A stretch of DNA of 30,753 nt from NCBI GenBank assembly GCA_018969885.1, contig JAGWXN010000010.1:1-30753 (forward strand). The letters run 5' to 3'. The stretch is from Betaproteobacteria bacterium. GTDB lineage: Bacteria > Pseudomonadota > Gammaproteobacteria > Burkholderiales > Burkholderiaceae. The notes beneath the pieces are model-generated. The model was not told the origin of the DNA. It made no database searches and worked only from the letters and a program-made list of their open reading frames with translations. Below, piece after piece: positions 1 through 8,664 of this stretch. Numbering within the stretch: the first letter of the stretch is position 1; each line of letters starts with the position of its first letter. Made by a program: the position numbers and the translations under genes.

Positions 1-11
1 GGAGGAGACCC

Positions 12-1673
12 ATGCCAACCTACCCGAACCCCTATCGCCAGGGACTGTCGCGTAACGCCGCGAACCATGTCCCGCTCTCGCCCATCAGTCTGGTGGACTG
101 GGCGGCCGATGTCTTTCCCGATCGGCTCGCGCTCATTCATGGCGGGCTTCGGCTCAGTTGGGCTCAGTTGCGCGCGCGCGCCCGCAGGCTCGCCTCGGCG
201 CTTGCCGCGCGCGATATCGGCGAGGGCGACACGGTGGCGGTGATGCTGCCCAACACCCCGCCGATGGTCGAGGCGCACTATGGCGTGCCGCTCACCCGCG
301 CAGTGCTGAACAGCATCAACACGCGCCTGGATGCGGCAACCGTGGCCTTCATCCTCCAGCACTCCGATTCCAAGGTGGTGCTGGTCGACCGAGAGTTTTC
401 CGGGGTGATGGCCGAGGCGCTCGCGATCGTGGCCCGTGCGGGCGGGCGCCGACCGACGGTGATCGATGTCGATGATGTGCTCTATGACGGCCCCGGGCAG
501 GCGGTGGGCGACATGGGTTATGAGGCGCTCCTCGCCGAGGGCGATCCGACCTACGCGGGGGCGCTGCCTGAGGACGAGTGGGATGCGATCGGTCTCAACT
601 ACACCTCGGGCACTACCGGTAACCCCAAGGGCGTGGTGGTGCATCACCGCGGGGCTTACATGAATGCGGTGGCCAATGCGATGGCCTGGGCGCTTCCGCG
701 CCACCCTGTCTACTTGTGGACGCTACCCCTCTTCCACTGCAATGGCTGGTGCTTTCCCTGGACGCTCGCAGCCGTGGCGGGTACCCATGTATGCCTGCGT
801 AAAGTCGACGCGAAGCTCATTTTCGATCTGATCCGCGAACACCGTGTCACGCACTACTGTGGCGCGCCGATCGTGCATTCCACGCTGATTGCAGCCCCTG
901 AGGAATTGCGTCGCGGCATCGATCACGAGGTGCAGTGCATGGTGGCGGGCGCTGCGCCGCCGGCCGCCATGATCGCCGGCATGCAGACCCTCGGCTTCAA
1001 GCTCACCCATGTGTACGGGCTCACCGAGGTCTACGGACCGGCTGCGGTGTGCATGCCGCACGAGGACTGGGCCACGCTCGCCGTGGGCGATCAGGTCGAC
1101 CGGCACGGCCGGCAGGGGGTGCGCTATCAGTTGCAGCAGGGCCTCACCGTGATGGACCCGCAAACCATGACCGAGGTGCCGCGCGACGGTGAGACCATGG
1201 GCGAGGTGATGTTCCGCGGCAACATCGTGATGAAGGGCTACCTGAAGAACGAACAGGCCACCATGGATGCGTTTCGCGACGGCTGGTTTCATACCGGTGA
1301 CCTCGGGGTGCTCCATCCCGACGGGTATGTGAAGCTCAAGGACCGCGCAAAGGACATCATCATTTCCGGCGGCGAGAACATTTCCTCGATTGAGGTCGAA
1401 GATGCGCTCTACCGTCATCCTGCGGTGATGGCCTGCGCGGTGGTCGCCAAGCCCGATCCGAAGTGGGGCGAAACCCCGCTCGCTTTCGTTGAACTGCGGC
1501 CGGGTGCAAGCGCGACCGAGGCTGAGCTCATTGAACACTGCAAGGGGTTGCTTGCGCGTTTCAAGTGCCCGCGCGAGGTGCGCTTTGCCGAGGTGCCCAA
1601 GACCTCCACCGGCAAGATTCAGAAACACCTGCTGCGCGCCCAGGTCAAGTCGGCCAGCGCGATCGTGGGCTGA
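12..1673 (+). CDS. Acyl-CoA synthetase (AMP-dependent fatty-acid/short-medium-chain acyl-CoA ligase)
   Basis: Encodes a 553-residue ANL-superfamily enzyme that would activate a carboxylic acid to acyl-AMP and then to acyl-CoA. The P-loop-like motif [11 protein letters not shown] is at residues 197–207, the hinge and ribose-binding motif WFHTGD at about 425–430, and the catalytic lysine of the C-terminal domain is K535 in STGKIQK. The length is normal for the family. A strong ribosome binding site (GGAGGAG) occupies bases 1–7 before the ATG. The overall look is that of the AlkK/DmdB-like medium-chain or methylmercaptopropionate ligase branch, but the substrate cannot be fixed from sequence. 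It precedes argS by 28 bases, though argS appears to have its own promoter. Cytoplasmic. Confidence 0.93.
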   Translation: MPTYPNPYRQGLSRNAANHVPLSPISLVDWAADVFPDRLALIHGGLRLSWAQLRARARRLASALAARDIGEGDTVAVMLPNTPPMVEAHYGVPLTRAVLNSINTRLDAATVAFILQHSDSKVVLVDREFSGVMAEALAIVARAGGRRPTVIDVDDVLYDGPGQAVGDMGYEALLAEGDPTYAGALPEDEWDAIGLNYTSGTTGNPKGVVVHHRGAYMNAVANAMAWALPRHPVYLWTLPLFHCNGWCFPWTLAAVAGTHVCLRKVDAKLIFDLIREHRVTHYCGAPIVHSTLIAAPEELRRGIDHEVQCMVAGAAPPAAMIAGMQTLGFKLTHVYGLTEVYGPAAVCMPHEDWATLAVGDQVDRHGRQGVRYQLQQGLTVMDPQTMTEVPRDGETMGEVMFRGNIVMKGYLKNEQATMDAFRDGWFHTGDLGVLHPDGYVKLKDRAKDIIISGGENISSIEVEDALYRHPAVMACAVVAKPDPKWGETPLAFVELRPGASATEAELIEHCKGLLARFKCPREVRFAEVPKTSTGKIQKHLLRAQVKSASAIVG

Positions 1674-1687
1674 GACAGGCCGGCGGG

Positions 1688-1693
1688 TACAAT
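1688..1693 (+). promoter_or_regulatory. Candidate -10 element of argS (leaderless-type)
   Basis: The hexamer TACAAT (5 of 6 to the sigma-70 consensus) ends 8 bases before the argS ATG, so transcription would begin at or within a base or two of the start codon. No convincing -35 box is visible 16–18 bases upstream, and no ribosome binding site precedes the ATG. Both facts fit a leaderless or near-leaderless message, but the hexamer could be chance. Confidence 0.35.
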
Positions 1694-1701
1694 TCGCGCC
1701 C

Positions 1702-3507
1702 ATGCTCTCCGAACAAAAACTCGCGCTTGCGGCGCTCTTTTCCGAGGCTGCCCGCTCGCTCGCCGCGGGCGTGCTCGCTCCCGAATCGCTTCCCGTGGTC
1801 GAGCTCGACCGGCCGCGACAGGCTGATCATGGCGATCTCGCCTGTAATCTCGCCATGCAGCTCGCCCGCCCGCTCAAGCAGCCGCCGCGCAAGATCGCCG
1901 AGGCGCTCGCTCAGGCCGTGCAGGCGGCTGATGCTGCAAGCCCCCAACCGCTTCTTGCTGCGGTCGATGTAGCCGGCCCCGGTTTCATCAATCTGCGGCT
2001 CGCGCCGGCGGCACGCCGGGCGGTGGTGGCGCGCGTGCTCGAAAAAGCCGAGACCTTTGGCTGTGGTACGCAGGGCGCCGGCCGCAGTGTGGTGGTCGAG
2101 TTTGTCTCAGCCAACCCCACCGGGCCGCTTCACGTGGGCCATGGCCGACAGGCCGCGCTGGGTGATGCCCTCTGCGCGCTTCTGGGCGCGTGCGGCTGGC
2201 GGGTGAGTCGCGAGTTTTACTACAACGATGCCGGCGCGCAAATTGCCAATCTCGCAGCCTCCGTGCAGGCGAGGGTTCGCGGCCTCGAGACCGATGACCC
2301 GCGCTTTCCTGCCGACGGGTACCGAGGCGATTACATCCGCGAAATCGCTGCCGATTACCTGGCAGGCAAGACGGTGGCGGCCGAGCGGGTTGCTCCCGAA
2401 ACCGCCGCAGCCGACCCCGATGACCTGGAGGCGATCCGGCGTTTTGCCGTGGCCTATCTGCGCCGCGAGCAGGACAACGATCTGCGTGCGTTTGGCGTGC
2501 GTTTCGATACCTACTATCTCGAGTCCTCGCTCTACACCGATGGCCGGGTCGACCAGACCGTCAATGCGCTTGCCGCCGCTGGCGTCACCTTCGAGCATGA
2601 AGGCGCGCTCTGGCTACGAAGCACGCAATTCGGCGATGACAAAGACCGCGTCATGCGTAAGAGCGAGGGGGGCTACACCTACTTCGTGCCCGACGTTGCC
2701 TACCATGTCACCAAGTGGCAGCGCGGCTTTGAACGCGCGGTCAACATTCAGGGTTCAGACCACCACGGCACGATTGCGCGCGTGCGTGCGGGCCTGCAGG
2801 CGCTCGCGGTGGGTATTCCGGCGGGCTATCCGCAATATGTGCTCCACAAGATGGTCACCGTGATGCGCGGCGGCGAAGAGGTAAAAATCTCCAAACGCGC
2901 GGGCGCCTATGTCACCTTGCGCGATCTCATCACCTGGAGCGGTGAACGAGGCACGACCGACGCACCGGGCGCGGCTGATGCCGAACTCGCCGAGCGTCGT
3001 GGGCGTGATGCGGTGCGGTTTTTCCTCGTCTCGCGCAAGGCCGATTCCGAATTCGTGTTCGATATCGACCTTGCGCTGTCCCAGAGCGACGATAACCCCG
3101 TCTATTACGTGCAATACGCGCACGCCCGCATCTGCTCGGTGTTTGAGCAGGCGAGCCGTCAGTCGGGCGAAGCACAGGCGGCGCTTGAAGCGCGAATCCG
3201 CGCGCAGGCGCTGTCTTCGCCCGCCTTCACCGAGCGGCTGGATGCGCCGCGTGAGTCGCTGCTGATGGCCCGGCTTGCCGAGTTTCCCGAACTGGTTGCG
3301 CAGTCGGCCGAAGAACTCGCGCCCCATGCGCTCGCATTTTTCCTCAAAGAACTCGCGGCTGATCTGCACGCTTACTATAATTCCGAACGATTTCTGGTTG
3401 ACGATATCGGCCTTCGCGAAGCGCGGCTCGCACTGCTTCTTGCCGTGCGGCAGGTGCTTCGTAACGGTCTCGCGCTCCTGGGTGTTTCAGCGCCGGAAAA
3501 AATGTAA
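1702..3507 (+). CDS. argS: Arginyl-tRNA synthetase
   Basis: Class I aminoacyl-tRNA synthetase of 601 residues that charges tRNA-Arg in the cytoplasm. The N-terminal Arg-tRNA-synthetase-specific domain covers roughly residues 1–110. The catalytic HIGH motif appears as HVGH at residues 144–147 within [15 protein letters not shown]. The KMSKS-like loop is the degenerate KISKR near residue 395, preceded by VMRGGEEV. The C-terminal anticodon-binding (DALR) domain ends the protein. The ATG at 1702 was chosen because homology begins there; the open frame runs on upstream to 1489 only as a shadow of the previous gene. The stop codon shares one base with the ATG of the following SPOR gene (TAATG), so the two are probably translationally coupled. 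Confidence 0.97.
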   Translation: MLSEQKLALAALFSEAARSLAAGVLAPESLPVVELDRPRQADHGDLACNLAMQLARPLKQPPRKIAEALAQAVQAADAASPQPLLAAVDVAGPGFINLRLAPAARRAVVARVLEKAETFGCGTQGAGRSVVVEFVSANPTGPLHVGHGRQAALGDALCALLGACGWRVSREFYYNDAGAQIANLAASVQARVRGLETDDPRFPADGYRGDYIREIAADYLAGKTVAAERVAPETAAADPDDLEAIRRFAVAYLRREQDNDLRAFGVRFDTYYLESSLYTDGRVDQTVNALAAAGVTFEHEGALWLRSTQFGDDKDRVMRKSEGGYTYFVPDVAYHVTKWQRGFERAVNIQGSDHHGTIARVRAGLQALAVGIPAGYPQYVLHKMVTVMRGGEEVKISKRAGAYVTLRDLITWSGERGTTDAPGAADAELAERRGRDAVRFFLVSRKADSEFVFDIDLALSQSDDNPVYYVQYAHARICSVFEQASRQSGEAQAALEARIRAQALSSPAFTERLDAPRESLLMARLAEFPELVAQSAEELAPHALAFFLKELAADLHAYYNSERFLVDDIGLREARLALLLAVRQVLRNGLALLGVSAPEKM

Positions 3508-4124
3508 TGCGGGTTCGTGGCGGTCACGCGGCAATGGGTGCCTTTCAGCGCGGCAGCATCGCGCTCGGCATGATGTTGGGTATCGTCATCGGGCTCGCGG
3601 TGGCGGTGGCGGTGGCCGTGTTCGTCACCCGCGCGCCGCTGCCATTCGTGAACAAGGTGGTGCGTAGCGGCGACCGTATCGTCGAGCCGCGCACGCCGGC
3701 TGAAGCTCCCGATCCCAACCGTCCGTCGGCTGCTCGACAGCGTCCTGCCGATGCACCGGCACCCGCCGCCCGGAGCGCCGGTGAAACCCCGCCTGCAGGC
3801 ACACCCGCCCCCGCGGCTTCGCCCGATCGCGCGCCAGCGGCAAGCGTAGGCGCCGCGCCTGCGGGCGATGGGGCCGAGGCCGCCACCGAGCGCATGCTCT
3901 ATGTGCTGCAGGCGGGCGCCTTCAGGCTCGCCGATGACGCCGACAACATGAAGGCGAAGCTCGCCCTGATCGGACTCGAAGCGCGCGTGCAGCCCGCCGA
4001 GGTCAACGGTCAGCGCGTGTTTCGCGTTCGCATCGGACCGTACGTCAACCTTGACGATCTGAACCGGGCGCGGGCCCGGCTTGAAGAAAACGGCATTGAA
4101 TCGTCGGTCGTGCGGCAGCGCTGA
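3507..4124 (+). CDS. SPOR domain-containing inner-membrane protein
   Basis: A 205-residue bitopic membrane protein. A short cytoplasmic N-terminus is followed by one hydrophobic segment at about residues 14–40 (rich in Gly, Ala and Val), then a long Pro/Ala-rich linker (about 55–125) and a C-terminal SPOR domain (about 130–205) beginning YVLQAGAFRLADDADNMK. SPOR domains bind denuded septal peptidoglycan, so a role at the division site or in the cell wall is expected. It overlaps argS by one base and sits 16 bases before a dsbA-like gene, an order common in betaproteobacteria. A second ATG at 3534 is an equally possible start and would remove nine residues. Confidence 0.88.
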   Translation: MRVRGGHAAMGAFQRGSIALGMMLGIVIGLAVAVAVAVFVTRAPLPFVNKVVRSGDRIVEPRTPAEAPDPNRPSAARQRPADAPAPAARSAGETPPAGTPAPAASPDRAPAASVGAAPAGDGAEAATERMLYVLQAGAFRLADDADNMKAKLALIGLEARVQPAEVNGQRVFRVRIGPYVNLDDLNRARARLEENGIESSVVRQR

Positions 4125-4140
4125 TCCGACAGGAGAACCC

Positions 4141-4785
4141 ATGAACCCCACCCGCAGACTCTGTATTCAGGCGCTTGCCGCAGGCGGCGCCGGTGTGTCG
4201 GCGAGTCCGACCCTGGCGCAGGGCGAGCCGGTCGCCGGTCGCGATTTCCGCGCCGTGAATCCGGCGCAGCCGGTCGAAGCGCCCGCGGGCCGCGTCGAAG
4301 TGCTCGAGTTCTTTGCTTATTGGTGCCCACATTGCGCCTCGCTTGAGGCCGAGCTCAATGACTGGCGTAAGCGCCAGCCCCCGGAAATCGTGTTCCGTCG
4401 GGAGCATGTGAGCTTTCGCGAAACCCGGATCCAGCAACTGCACTATGCGCTGGTGGCGCTCGGCAAGGCCGATGAACTTTCGCCACGCATCTTTCACGCC
4501 ATCCATGTCGACAAAGTGCGGCTGGAAACCCCGCAGAAAATGGCCGAGGTGCTGGGGCTCGATCCCAAATCCTTCGCCGAGGTCTATGACTCGTTTTCGG
4601 TGCGTACCCGCGCCCGTCGCGGCACGCAGATTTCCGAGGCCTATGCCATCGATGGCGTGCCGTCGTTTGCGGTGGCGGGCAAATACCTCACCGCGCCGTC
4701 GATGGCGGGTTCGAACACCGCGGCGCTACGGGTGGTCGACTGGCTGGCCGCGCGCGAGCGCAAATCCGCCGGGTCGCGCGGCTAA
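4141..4785 (+). CDS. dsbA: Thiol:disulfide interchange protein, DsbA/DsbL type
   Basis: A 214-residue periplasmic oxidoreductase that introduces disulfides into exported proteins. An N-terminal signal peptide starting MNPTRRLCIQ carries a twin arginine and ends near residue 27 (…TLAQG). The thioredoxin-fold active site is WCPHC with cysteines at residues 62 and 65, and the conserved cis-proline loop is visible as IDGVPSFAVAGKY. The length matches the family. A clear ribosome binding site, AGGAG at 4131–4135, sits five bases before the ATG. The Cys-Pro-His-Cys dipeptide is that of oxidising DsbA rather than isomerase DsbC. It follows the SPOR gene by 16 bases. Confidence 0.92.
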   Translation: MNPTRRLCIQALAAGGAGVSASPTLAQGEPVAGRDFRAVNPAQPVEAPAGRVEVLEFFAYWCPHCASLEAELNDWRKRQPPEIVFRREHVSFRETRIQQLHYALVALGKADELSPRIFHAIHVDKVRLETPQKMAEVLGLDPKSFAEVYDSFSVRTRARRGTQISEAYAIDGVPSFAVAGKYLTAPSMAGSNTAALRVVDWLAARERKSAGSRG

Positions 4786-4814
4786 GCGCGCGCGAGCGCC
4801 CCAGGACTGGCGCC

Positions 4815-5639
4815 ATGGCCGAACCGGACGCTGGCGGCCCGACACCTGCCCAAGCCGCAGGCCCACGGGTGGTCATTACGGGTGCGTCAAGCGGACTGGG
4901 CGAGGCACTTGCGCTCGAGTACGCCCGGCGCCATCCGCAGGCGGTGTTCGCACTGATGGCGCGGCGGCCTGATCGTCTCGCCCAGGTCGCTACTCGGCTT
5001 GCCCCGGCCACCGTCCGGACTTTTGCCATTGACATCACCGATCGGGACGCACTCAACGATGCGGCCGAGCGGTTTGTCGCCGAGTTTGGCGCCCCCGACA
5101 TCGTGATTGCCAATGCTGGCATCAGCGCAGGCACCCTCACCGCCGAGCGCGCCGATGCGCCGGTGTTTCGCCGGATCATCGATGTGAATGTGGTGGCGCT
5201 CTTTGATACGTTTGCCGCGTTTCTGCCCGCGATACGTGCAGAGCGCCGCGGCACGCTGGTCGGGATTGCGAGCGTGGCCGGCATCCGCGGTTTGCCCGGG
5301 GCGGGCGCCTACAGCGCGAGCAAGTCGGCTGCAATCACCTACCTCGAGTCGTTGCGACTGGAGGAGCGAGAACACGGCATTCGCGTGGTGACGATCGCGC
5401 CCGGCTACATTCGTACGCCGATGACAGCGGTCAACACCTACCGCATGCCCTTTCTGATGCCGGCTGATGCGTTTGCGCGCCGCGCGGTCGACGCAATAGC
5501 CGCCGGTCGGTCCTTTGTCGTGATCCCACGACCCATGCGTGCGGTCGCTCTCATGCTGCGGGCGTTGCCAAACTGGCTCTATGACGCGCTCTTTGCGCGC
5601 GCGCCGCGCAAGGCGCGGATCGCAGGCGATTCCTCATGA
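4815..5639 (+). CDS. SDR family NAD(P)-dependent oxidoreductase
   Basis: A classical short-chain dehydrogenase/reductase of 274 residues. The cofactor-binding glycine motif TGASSGLG is at residues 22–29, and NAG at about residue 98 is the conserved structural motif. The catalytic pair Tyr166 and Lys170 lies in YSASK, with a serine about 13 residues before (IASVAG). The C-terminal stretch after the catalytic core (…YRMPFLMPADAFARR…LPNWLYDALF) resembles that of the second SDR in this window at 17924, suggesting the same subfamily, perhaps acting on lipids; the substrate is unknown. The stop overlaps the start of the next gene (ATGA), so the two are translationally coupled. Confidence 0.9.
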   Translation: MAEPDAGGPTPAQAAGPRVVITGASSGLGEALALEYARRHPQAVFALMARRPDRLAQVATRLAPATVRTFAIDITDRDALNDAAERFVAEFGAPDIVIANAGISAGTLTAERADAPVFRRIIDVNVVALFDTFAAFLPAIRAERRGTLVGIASVAGIRGLPGAGAYSASKSAAITYLESLRLEEREHGIRVVTIAPGYIRTPMTAVNTYRMPFLMPADAFARRAVDAIAAGRSFVVIPRPMRAVALMLRALPNWLYDALFARAPRKARIAGDSS

Positions 5640-7555
5640 GCGCGCCACGGATCGTTTCGCTGGTCCCGAGCCTTACCGAGCTGGTGTGTTCGCTGGGGCG
5701 CGGCGACTGGCTGGTGGGCCGGACCGGGTTCTGTGTGCATCCGAGCGATGCCTTGGCCCAGGTGCCGAAGGTGGGCGGGACCAAGACGGTCAACATCGAG
5801 AAGATCCGGAGTCTCGCGCCCACTCATCTGATCGTCAATGTCGATGAAAACGAAAAGCCCACCGTCGAGGCCCTGTCCGAATTCATCCCCAATGTGGTGG
5901 TCACGCATCCGATTGCCATCGACGATAACTTCGAGCTCTATCGGCGTTTTGGCCGCTTGTTTGATGCCGAGGCCCGCGCCGGTGAATTATGCGCGGAGCT
6001 CGAGCGCGCACTCGAATTGACGCGGTCGGCGCCGCACGCCACGCTTCGCGTTCTTTATCTGATCTGGAATGATCCCTGGATGACGGTGTCGGCCGAGACC
6101 TTCATTGCAAAGATGCTGGCACGTGTTGGGCTTGAAGTGTGTGTGCCGCCGGGTGATGCGCGCTACCCGTCGCTGTCGCTGGATGCAGTCGGCTCGCTGG
6201 GGGCCGATGCGGTCCTGCTGTCGTCTGAACCGTGCCGGTTTCGTCCGGCTGACCGCCGCGAGCTTCGCGCAGCGCTTGTCGCCGGCGCGGCGGCGCGGGT
6301 GCCCGTGCTGGGCATCGATGGCGAAATGACATCCTGGTACGGGCCGCGCGCGATCGAGGGCTTGCGGTATCTGCACGCGTATCGACGCCGACTCGAGATG
6401 CGGCTTGAGATGCGGCTGGCAGGGCGAACCTCACTTCGGCAGACGGCGTTGGCGAGCGCGTCCGGCGAGGCGTCCCTCGCCCGCGTTGGCTGCATGCTCG
6501 CGGCCGCCGTCATGCTGGGGTTCCTCGCTGCATGCTCGAGTGCGCCACCTGCAGTGCCTGGCGGGCCCGCGCCTGTACCGGAGGCGGGTACGCCGCCGCC
6601 AGCGGCCGGCACCGCGTCGCCTGGGCGTGGCCGGTTCTATCTCGACGATGGCCCTGGCGATCGACCGCTTGCCGAGCTTCAGAAAGTGCCGGATGCGGTG
6701 CCACGCGCCGAGCCGCTGCATTCGCGAGCCAATCGACCCTATGTGATCTTCGGCCGACAGTACGAGCCGATGACGCGGATAGAGCCGTTTCGCGAGCGCG
6801 GGATCGCTACCTGGTACGGGCGCCGTTATCACGGCCGACCCACCTCGATTGGCGAGATCTACGACATGTACGCTATGACGGCCGCCCACCCCACCTTGCC
6901 GCTGCCCAGCTACGCCCGGGTGACCAACGTTCGAACCGGACGCAGCGTGATCGTGCGGGTGAATGACCGTGGCCCCTTTCTGCACGGAAGGGTGATCGAT
7001 CTGTCGTACGCCGCGGCGGCCAAACTCGCAGCGGCGCTTCCAGGAAGCGCTGAGGTCGAGGTGGAACTCATCACCCAGTTTGAGGCGGCCCCGGCTGTCA
7101 CGGCGGCGTCGCTCCCGCGGGCCGATCCCAGCCCGGTCGGCGTGCCGGCTGGGCAGGCGGTTCAGGTCACGCCGGTGTCATCGGCGAGCCTGCCGCCGCT
7201 ACGTGCCGAGGAGGCGCCGCGGGCATCCGCAGTCACGTCGACCGCAGCCACTGTCTCTGCGGTACCCGTCATGGCGGCCGCCCCCGAGGCGGTGGCTGCA
7301 GCGCCGTCATCGAACTCCGATGGGCTGCTCCCAGGCCGCTATGTACAACTCGGTGCCTACCAGAGCCGTGAAGGCGCAGACGCTGCGCTTGCCCGACTGC
7401 GCGCGAGTGGATTGCCCGAGCCGGTCTCGGTCCGCCGGGATGGTGCGCTCCACAAGCTGGTTGCCGGGCCCTATCCCCAGGCTGCGGATGCGCAGGCTGC
7501 GCAGCGGCGGCTACGCGATGCCACCGGCATCGAGGCTTTCGTCCTGTTGCGCTAG
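5636..7555 (+). CDS. Cobalamin-binding-like protein joined in frame to RlpA lytic transglycosylase
   Basis: A single open frame of 639 codons spans two families usually found as separate genes. Residues 1 to about 255 form a BtuF-like periplasmic-binding fold (helical-backbone metal receptor): it begins IVSLVPSLTELVCSLG, includes TVNIEKIRSLAPTHLIVN, and ends SWYGPRAIEGLRYL. It has no signal peptide. At about residues 287–303 comes a hydrophobic stretch ending in a lipobox (LAAC). An RlpA module follows: a double-psi beta-barrel (about 385–480) with putative catalytic Glu and His in GEIYDMYAMTAAHP and Asp in VNDRGPF, a Pro/Ala-rich linker, and a C-terminal SPOR domain. The frame could be a true fusion, or two genes that lack an intervening stop, with RlpA made from an internal start. 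The start overlaps the SDR stop (ATGA). The last 45 bases overlap rsmI on the other strand. Confidence 0.85.
   Translation: MSAPRIVSLVPSLTELVCSLGRGDWLVGRTGFCVHPSDALAQVPKVGGTKTVNIEKIRSLAPTHLIVNVDENEKPTVEALSEFIPNVVVTHPIAIDDNFELYRRFGRLFDAEARAGELCAELERALELTRSAPHATLRVLYLIWNDPWMTVSAETFIAKMLARVGLEVCVPPGDARYPSLSLDAVGSLGADAVLLSSEPCRFRPADRRELRAALVAGAAARVPVLGIDGEMTSWYGPRAIEGLRYLHAYRRRLEMRLEMRLAGRTSLRQTALASASGEASLARVGCMLAAAVMLGFLAACSSAPPAVPGGPAPVPEAGTPPPAAGTASPGRGRFYLDDGPGDRPLAELQKVPDAVPRAEPLHSRANRPYVIFGRQYEPMTRIEPFRERGIATWYGRRYHGRPTSIGEIYDMYAMTAAHPTLPLPSYARVTNVRTGRSVIVRVNDRGPFLHGRVIDLSYAAAAKLAAALPGSAEVEVELITQFEAAPAVTAASLPRADPSPVGVPAGQAVQVTPVSSASLPPLRAEEAPRASAVTSTAATVSAVPVMAAAPEAVAAAPSSNSDGLLPGRYVQLGAYQSREGADAALARLRASGLPEPVSVRRDGALHKLVAGPYPQAADAQAAQRRLRDATGIEAFVLLR
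6395..6418 (+). repeat. 12-base tandem duplication at the fusion junction
   Basis: Two adjacent 12-base units (GAGATGCGGCTT, then GAGATGCGGCTG; 11 of 12 identical) encode a repeated Leu-Glu-Met-Arg exactly where the cobalamin-binding-like domain ends and the RlpA leader begins. Each unit carries an in-frame ATG (6398 and 6410). Confidence 0.8.
6410..7555 (+). other. rlpA: RlpA-family septal lytic transglycosylase module with its own probable internal start
   Basis: If RlpA is made as an independent lipoprotein, the best start is the in-frame ATG at 6410 (381 residues); ATG at 6398 and 6494 are alternatives. The 6410 start gives a long n-region, a hydrophobic core and the lipobox LAAC-SS, as expected for an outer-membrane lipoprotein. 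RlpA proteins cleave peptidoglycan strands lacking stem peptides at the septum and find them through the SPOR domain. No good ribosome binding site precedes any of these ATGs, so the internal start is inference. Function would require export, which conflicts with a signal-less N-terminal fusion partner. Confidence 0.6.
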
Positions 7556-8476
7556 TCGTAGCGCCCGCGCGTAGACTTCGCGATGCGGACGGCCGGCCAG
7601 ACGTTCAACGATCCGGGTGGCGCGACTCGCACCCATTTCACGCACCAGCGCGCCCAGCAGCTGGTTGAGGTCCAGCGTGAGGGTTACCGCCTCGGTGGCA
7701 GGATCAGCTGACTGGGAAACCGCTGGTTCGTGACCGTCTTCGCGCCGCGTGCCGGGCAACCGGAATGCCGCAGGGGCGATGATCAGCCCATATTCGCCTT
7801 TTAACCGCATCGGGTTGGCGAGCAGCCAGGCGGGTGCTTCGCCACTCAGGCAGCGATGAATTTCCTCGAACTTCTTGGTGAGCTCGCGCCCCAGCACGAC
7901 CCAGCGCTCAGCGCCGAGCTGCTCGACGATCGCGGCAATGGTTGCCTCGATCCGGTGGGGCGACTCGAACAGCACCACCGGGCAATCGAGATCAGCGAGC
8001 GCTCGCAGCCGGTCGGCGCGGGCTCGCGGACGGGCAGGCAGGAACCCCTCAAACCTGAACGCGCCTTCAATCAGGCCGCCTGCGCTCGCCAGCGCGGTGA
8101 GCGCGGAGGGCCCGGGGACCGGGATCACCCGCCCGCCCGATGCGAGCACTGCCGAGACAATGCGCGCACCTGGGTCGCTCACGCCAGGCGTACCGGCGTC
8201 GGTTACCAGCGCCACCGACTTCGCCTCGCCCAGCAGCGCAACGATCCGCTCGGCGACGGCGGCCTCGTTGTGCTGATGCGCGGCGAGGAGCCGTGCGCGG
8301 CTGGCCACGCGAGCAAGGAGCGGCGCCGTGACACGCGTATCTTCTGCCGCCACGATGTCGACCTCGGCGAGCACCCGCGCGGCGCGCGCACTCAGGTCAC
8401 CCAGATGACCGATTGGTGTGGCAACTACATATAATGCGCCGGGCTCAACCGCTGGGATGGTGTCGTGTCCGCTCAT
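7511..8476 (-). CDS. rsmI: 16S rRNA (cytidine(1402)-2'-O)-methyltransferase
   Basis: A 321-residue SAM-dependent tetrapyrrole-methylase-fold enzyme that 2'-O-methylates C1402 of 16S rRNA in the decoding centre. Family motifs are present in order: LYVVATPIGHLGDLSARA at the N-terminus, AAEDTRVT, LVTDAGTPGVSDPG, VIPVPGPSALTALASAGG, FEGFLPARP, and VVLFESPHRIEATI. The reading frame continues upstream to 8716, but homology starts at the ATG at 8476 (protein begins MSGHDTIP), and the upstream part is low-complexity Arg/Ser and not convincing. It is divergent from yraN, as in many proteobacteria, and convergent with the RlpA frame, with a 45-base overlap of the two 3' ends. Confidence 0.95.
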   Translation of the reverse strand: MSGHDTIPAVEPGALYVVATPIGHLGDLSARAARVLAEVDIVAAEDTRVTAPLLARVASRARLLAAHQHNEAAVAERIVALLGEAKSVALVTDAGTPGVSDPGARIVSAVLASGGRVIPVPGPSALTALASAGGLIEGAFRFEGFLPARPRARADRLRALADLDCPVVLFESPHRIEATIAAIVEQLGAERWVVLGRELTKKFEEIHRCLSGEAPAWLLANPMRLKGEYGLIIAPAAFRLPGTRREDGHEPAVSQSADPATEAVTLTLDLNQLLGALVREMGASRATRIVERLAGRPHREVYARALRLAQQDESLDAGGIA

Positions 8477-8499
8477 TGGCCGATAGGTCGGGTTACGGG

Positions 8500-8530
8500 A
8501 AAAAGAGGCGGCGTCCGCGCTCCGCGGACG
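8500..8530 (-). other. Hairpin followed by a T-run upstream of rsmI
   Basis: Perfect 8-base arms CGTCCGCG (8512–8519) and CGCGGACG (8523–8530) enclose a 3-base loop. Read on the minus strand (towards rsmI) the stem is followed seven bases later by five T residues (8500–8504). It resembles a weak intrinsic terminator or attenuator in the rsmI leader; the distance from stem to T-run makes this uncertain. The rest of the 188-base rsmI–yraN gap shows no recognisable RNA gene. Confidence 0.35.
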
Positions 8531-8664
8531 TGCTCGCACTGCCCCGATTTTGCGCTGTTTCGGCCGCGAACGTTTCTGGCTGCGTCGGGTAGGGTCGCGC
8601 GTCTGGTGCGATCGCCTGCCCATCGCTTCACCCTGGTCGCTTCGGGCAGCCTTGGGCCTTCGCT

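Noticed and set aside
723..1703. 326-codon minus-strand frame opposite the acyl-CoA ligase
   Set aside because: It mirrors a well-supported gene, has no recognisable domain and no ribosome binding site. High-GC codon bias produces such antisense frames throughout the window.
8440..8476. TATAAT-like sequence near 8430 on the plus strand as a promoter
   Set aside because: It lies inside the N-terminal coding part of rsmI and has no plus-strand gene at a fitting distance.
8477..8664. rsmI–yraN gap as a possible RNase P RNA or other structured RNA gene
   Set aside because: At 188 bases it is too short for RNase P RNA and lacks its conserved blocks; only one hairpin with a nearby T-run is seen.
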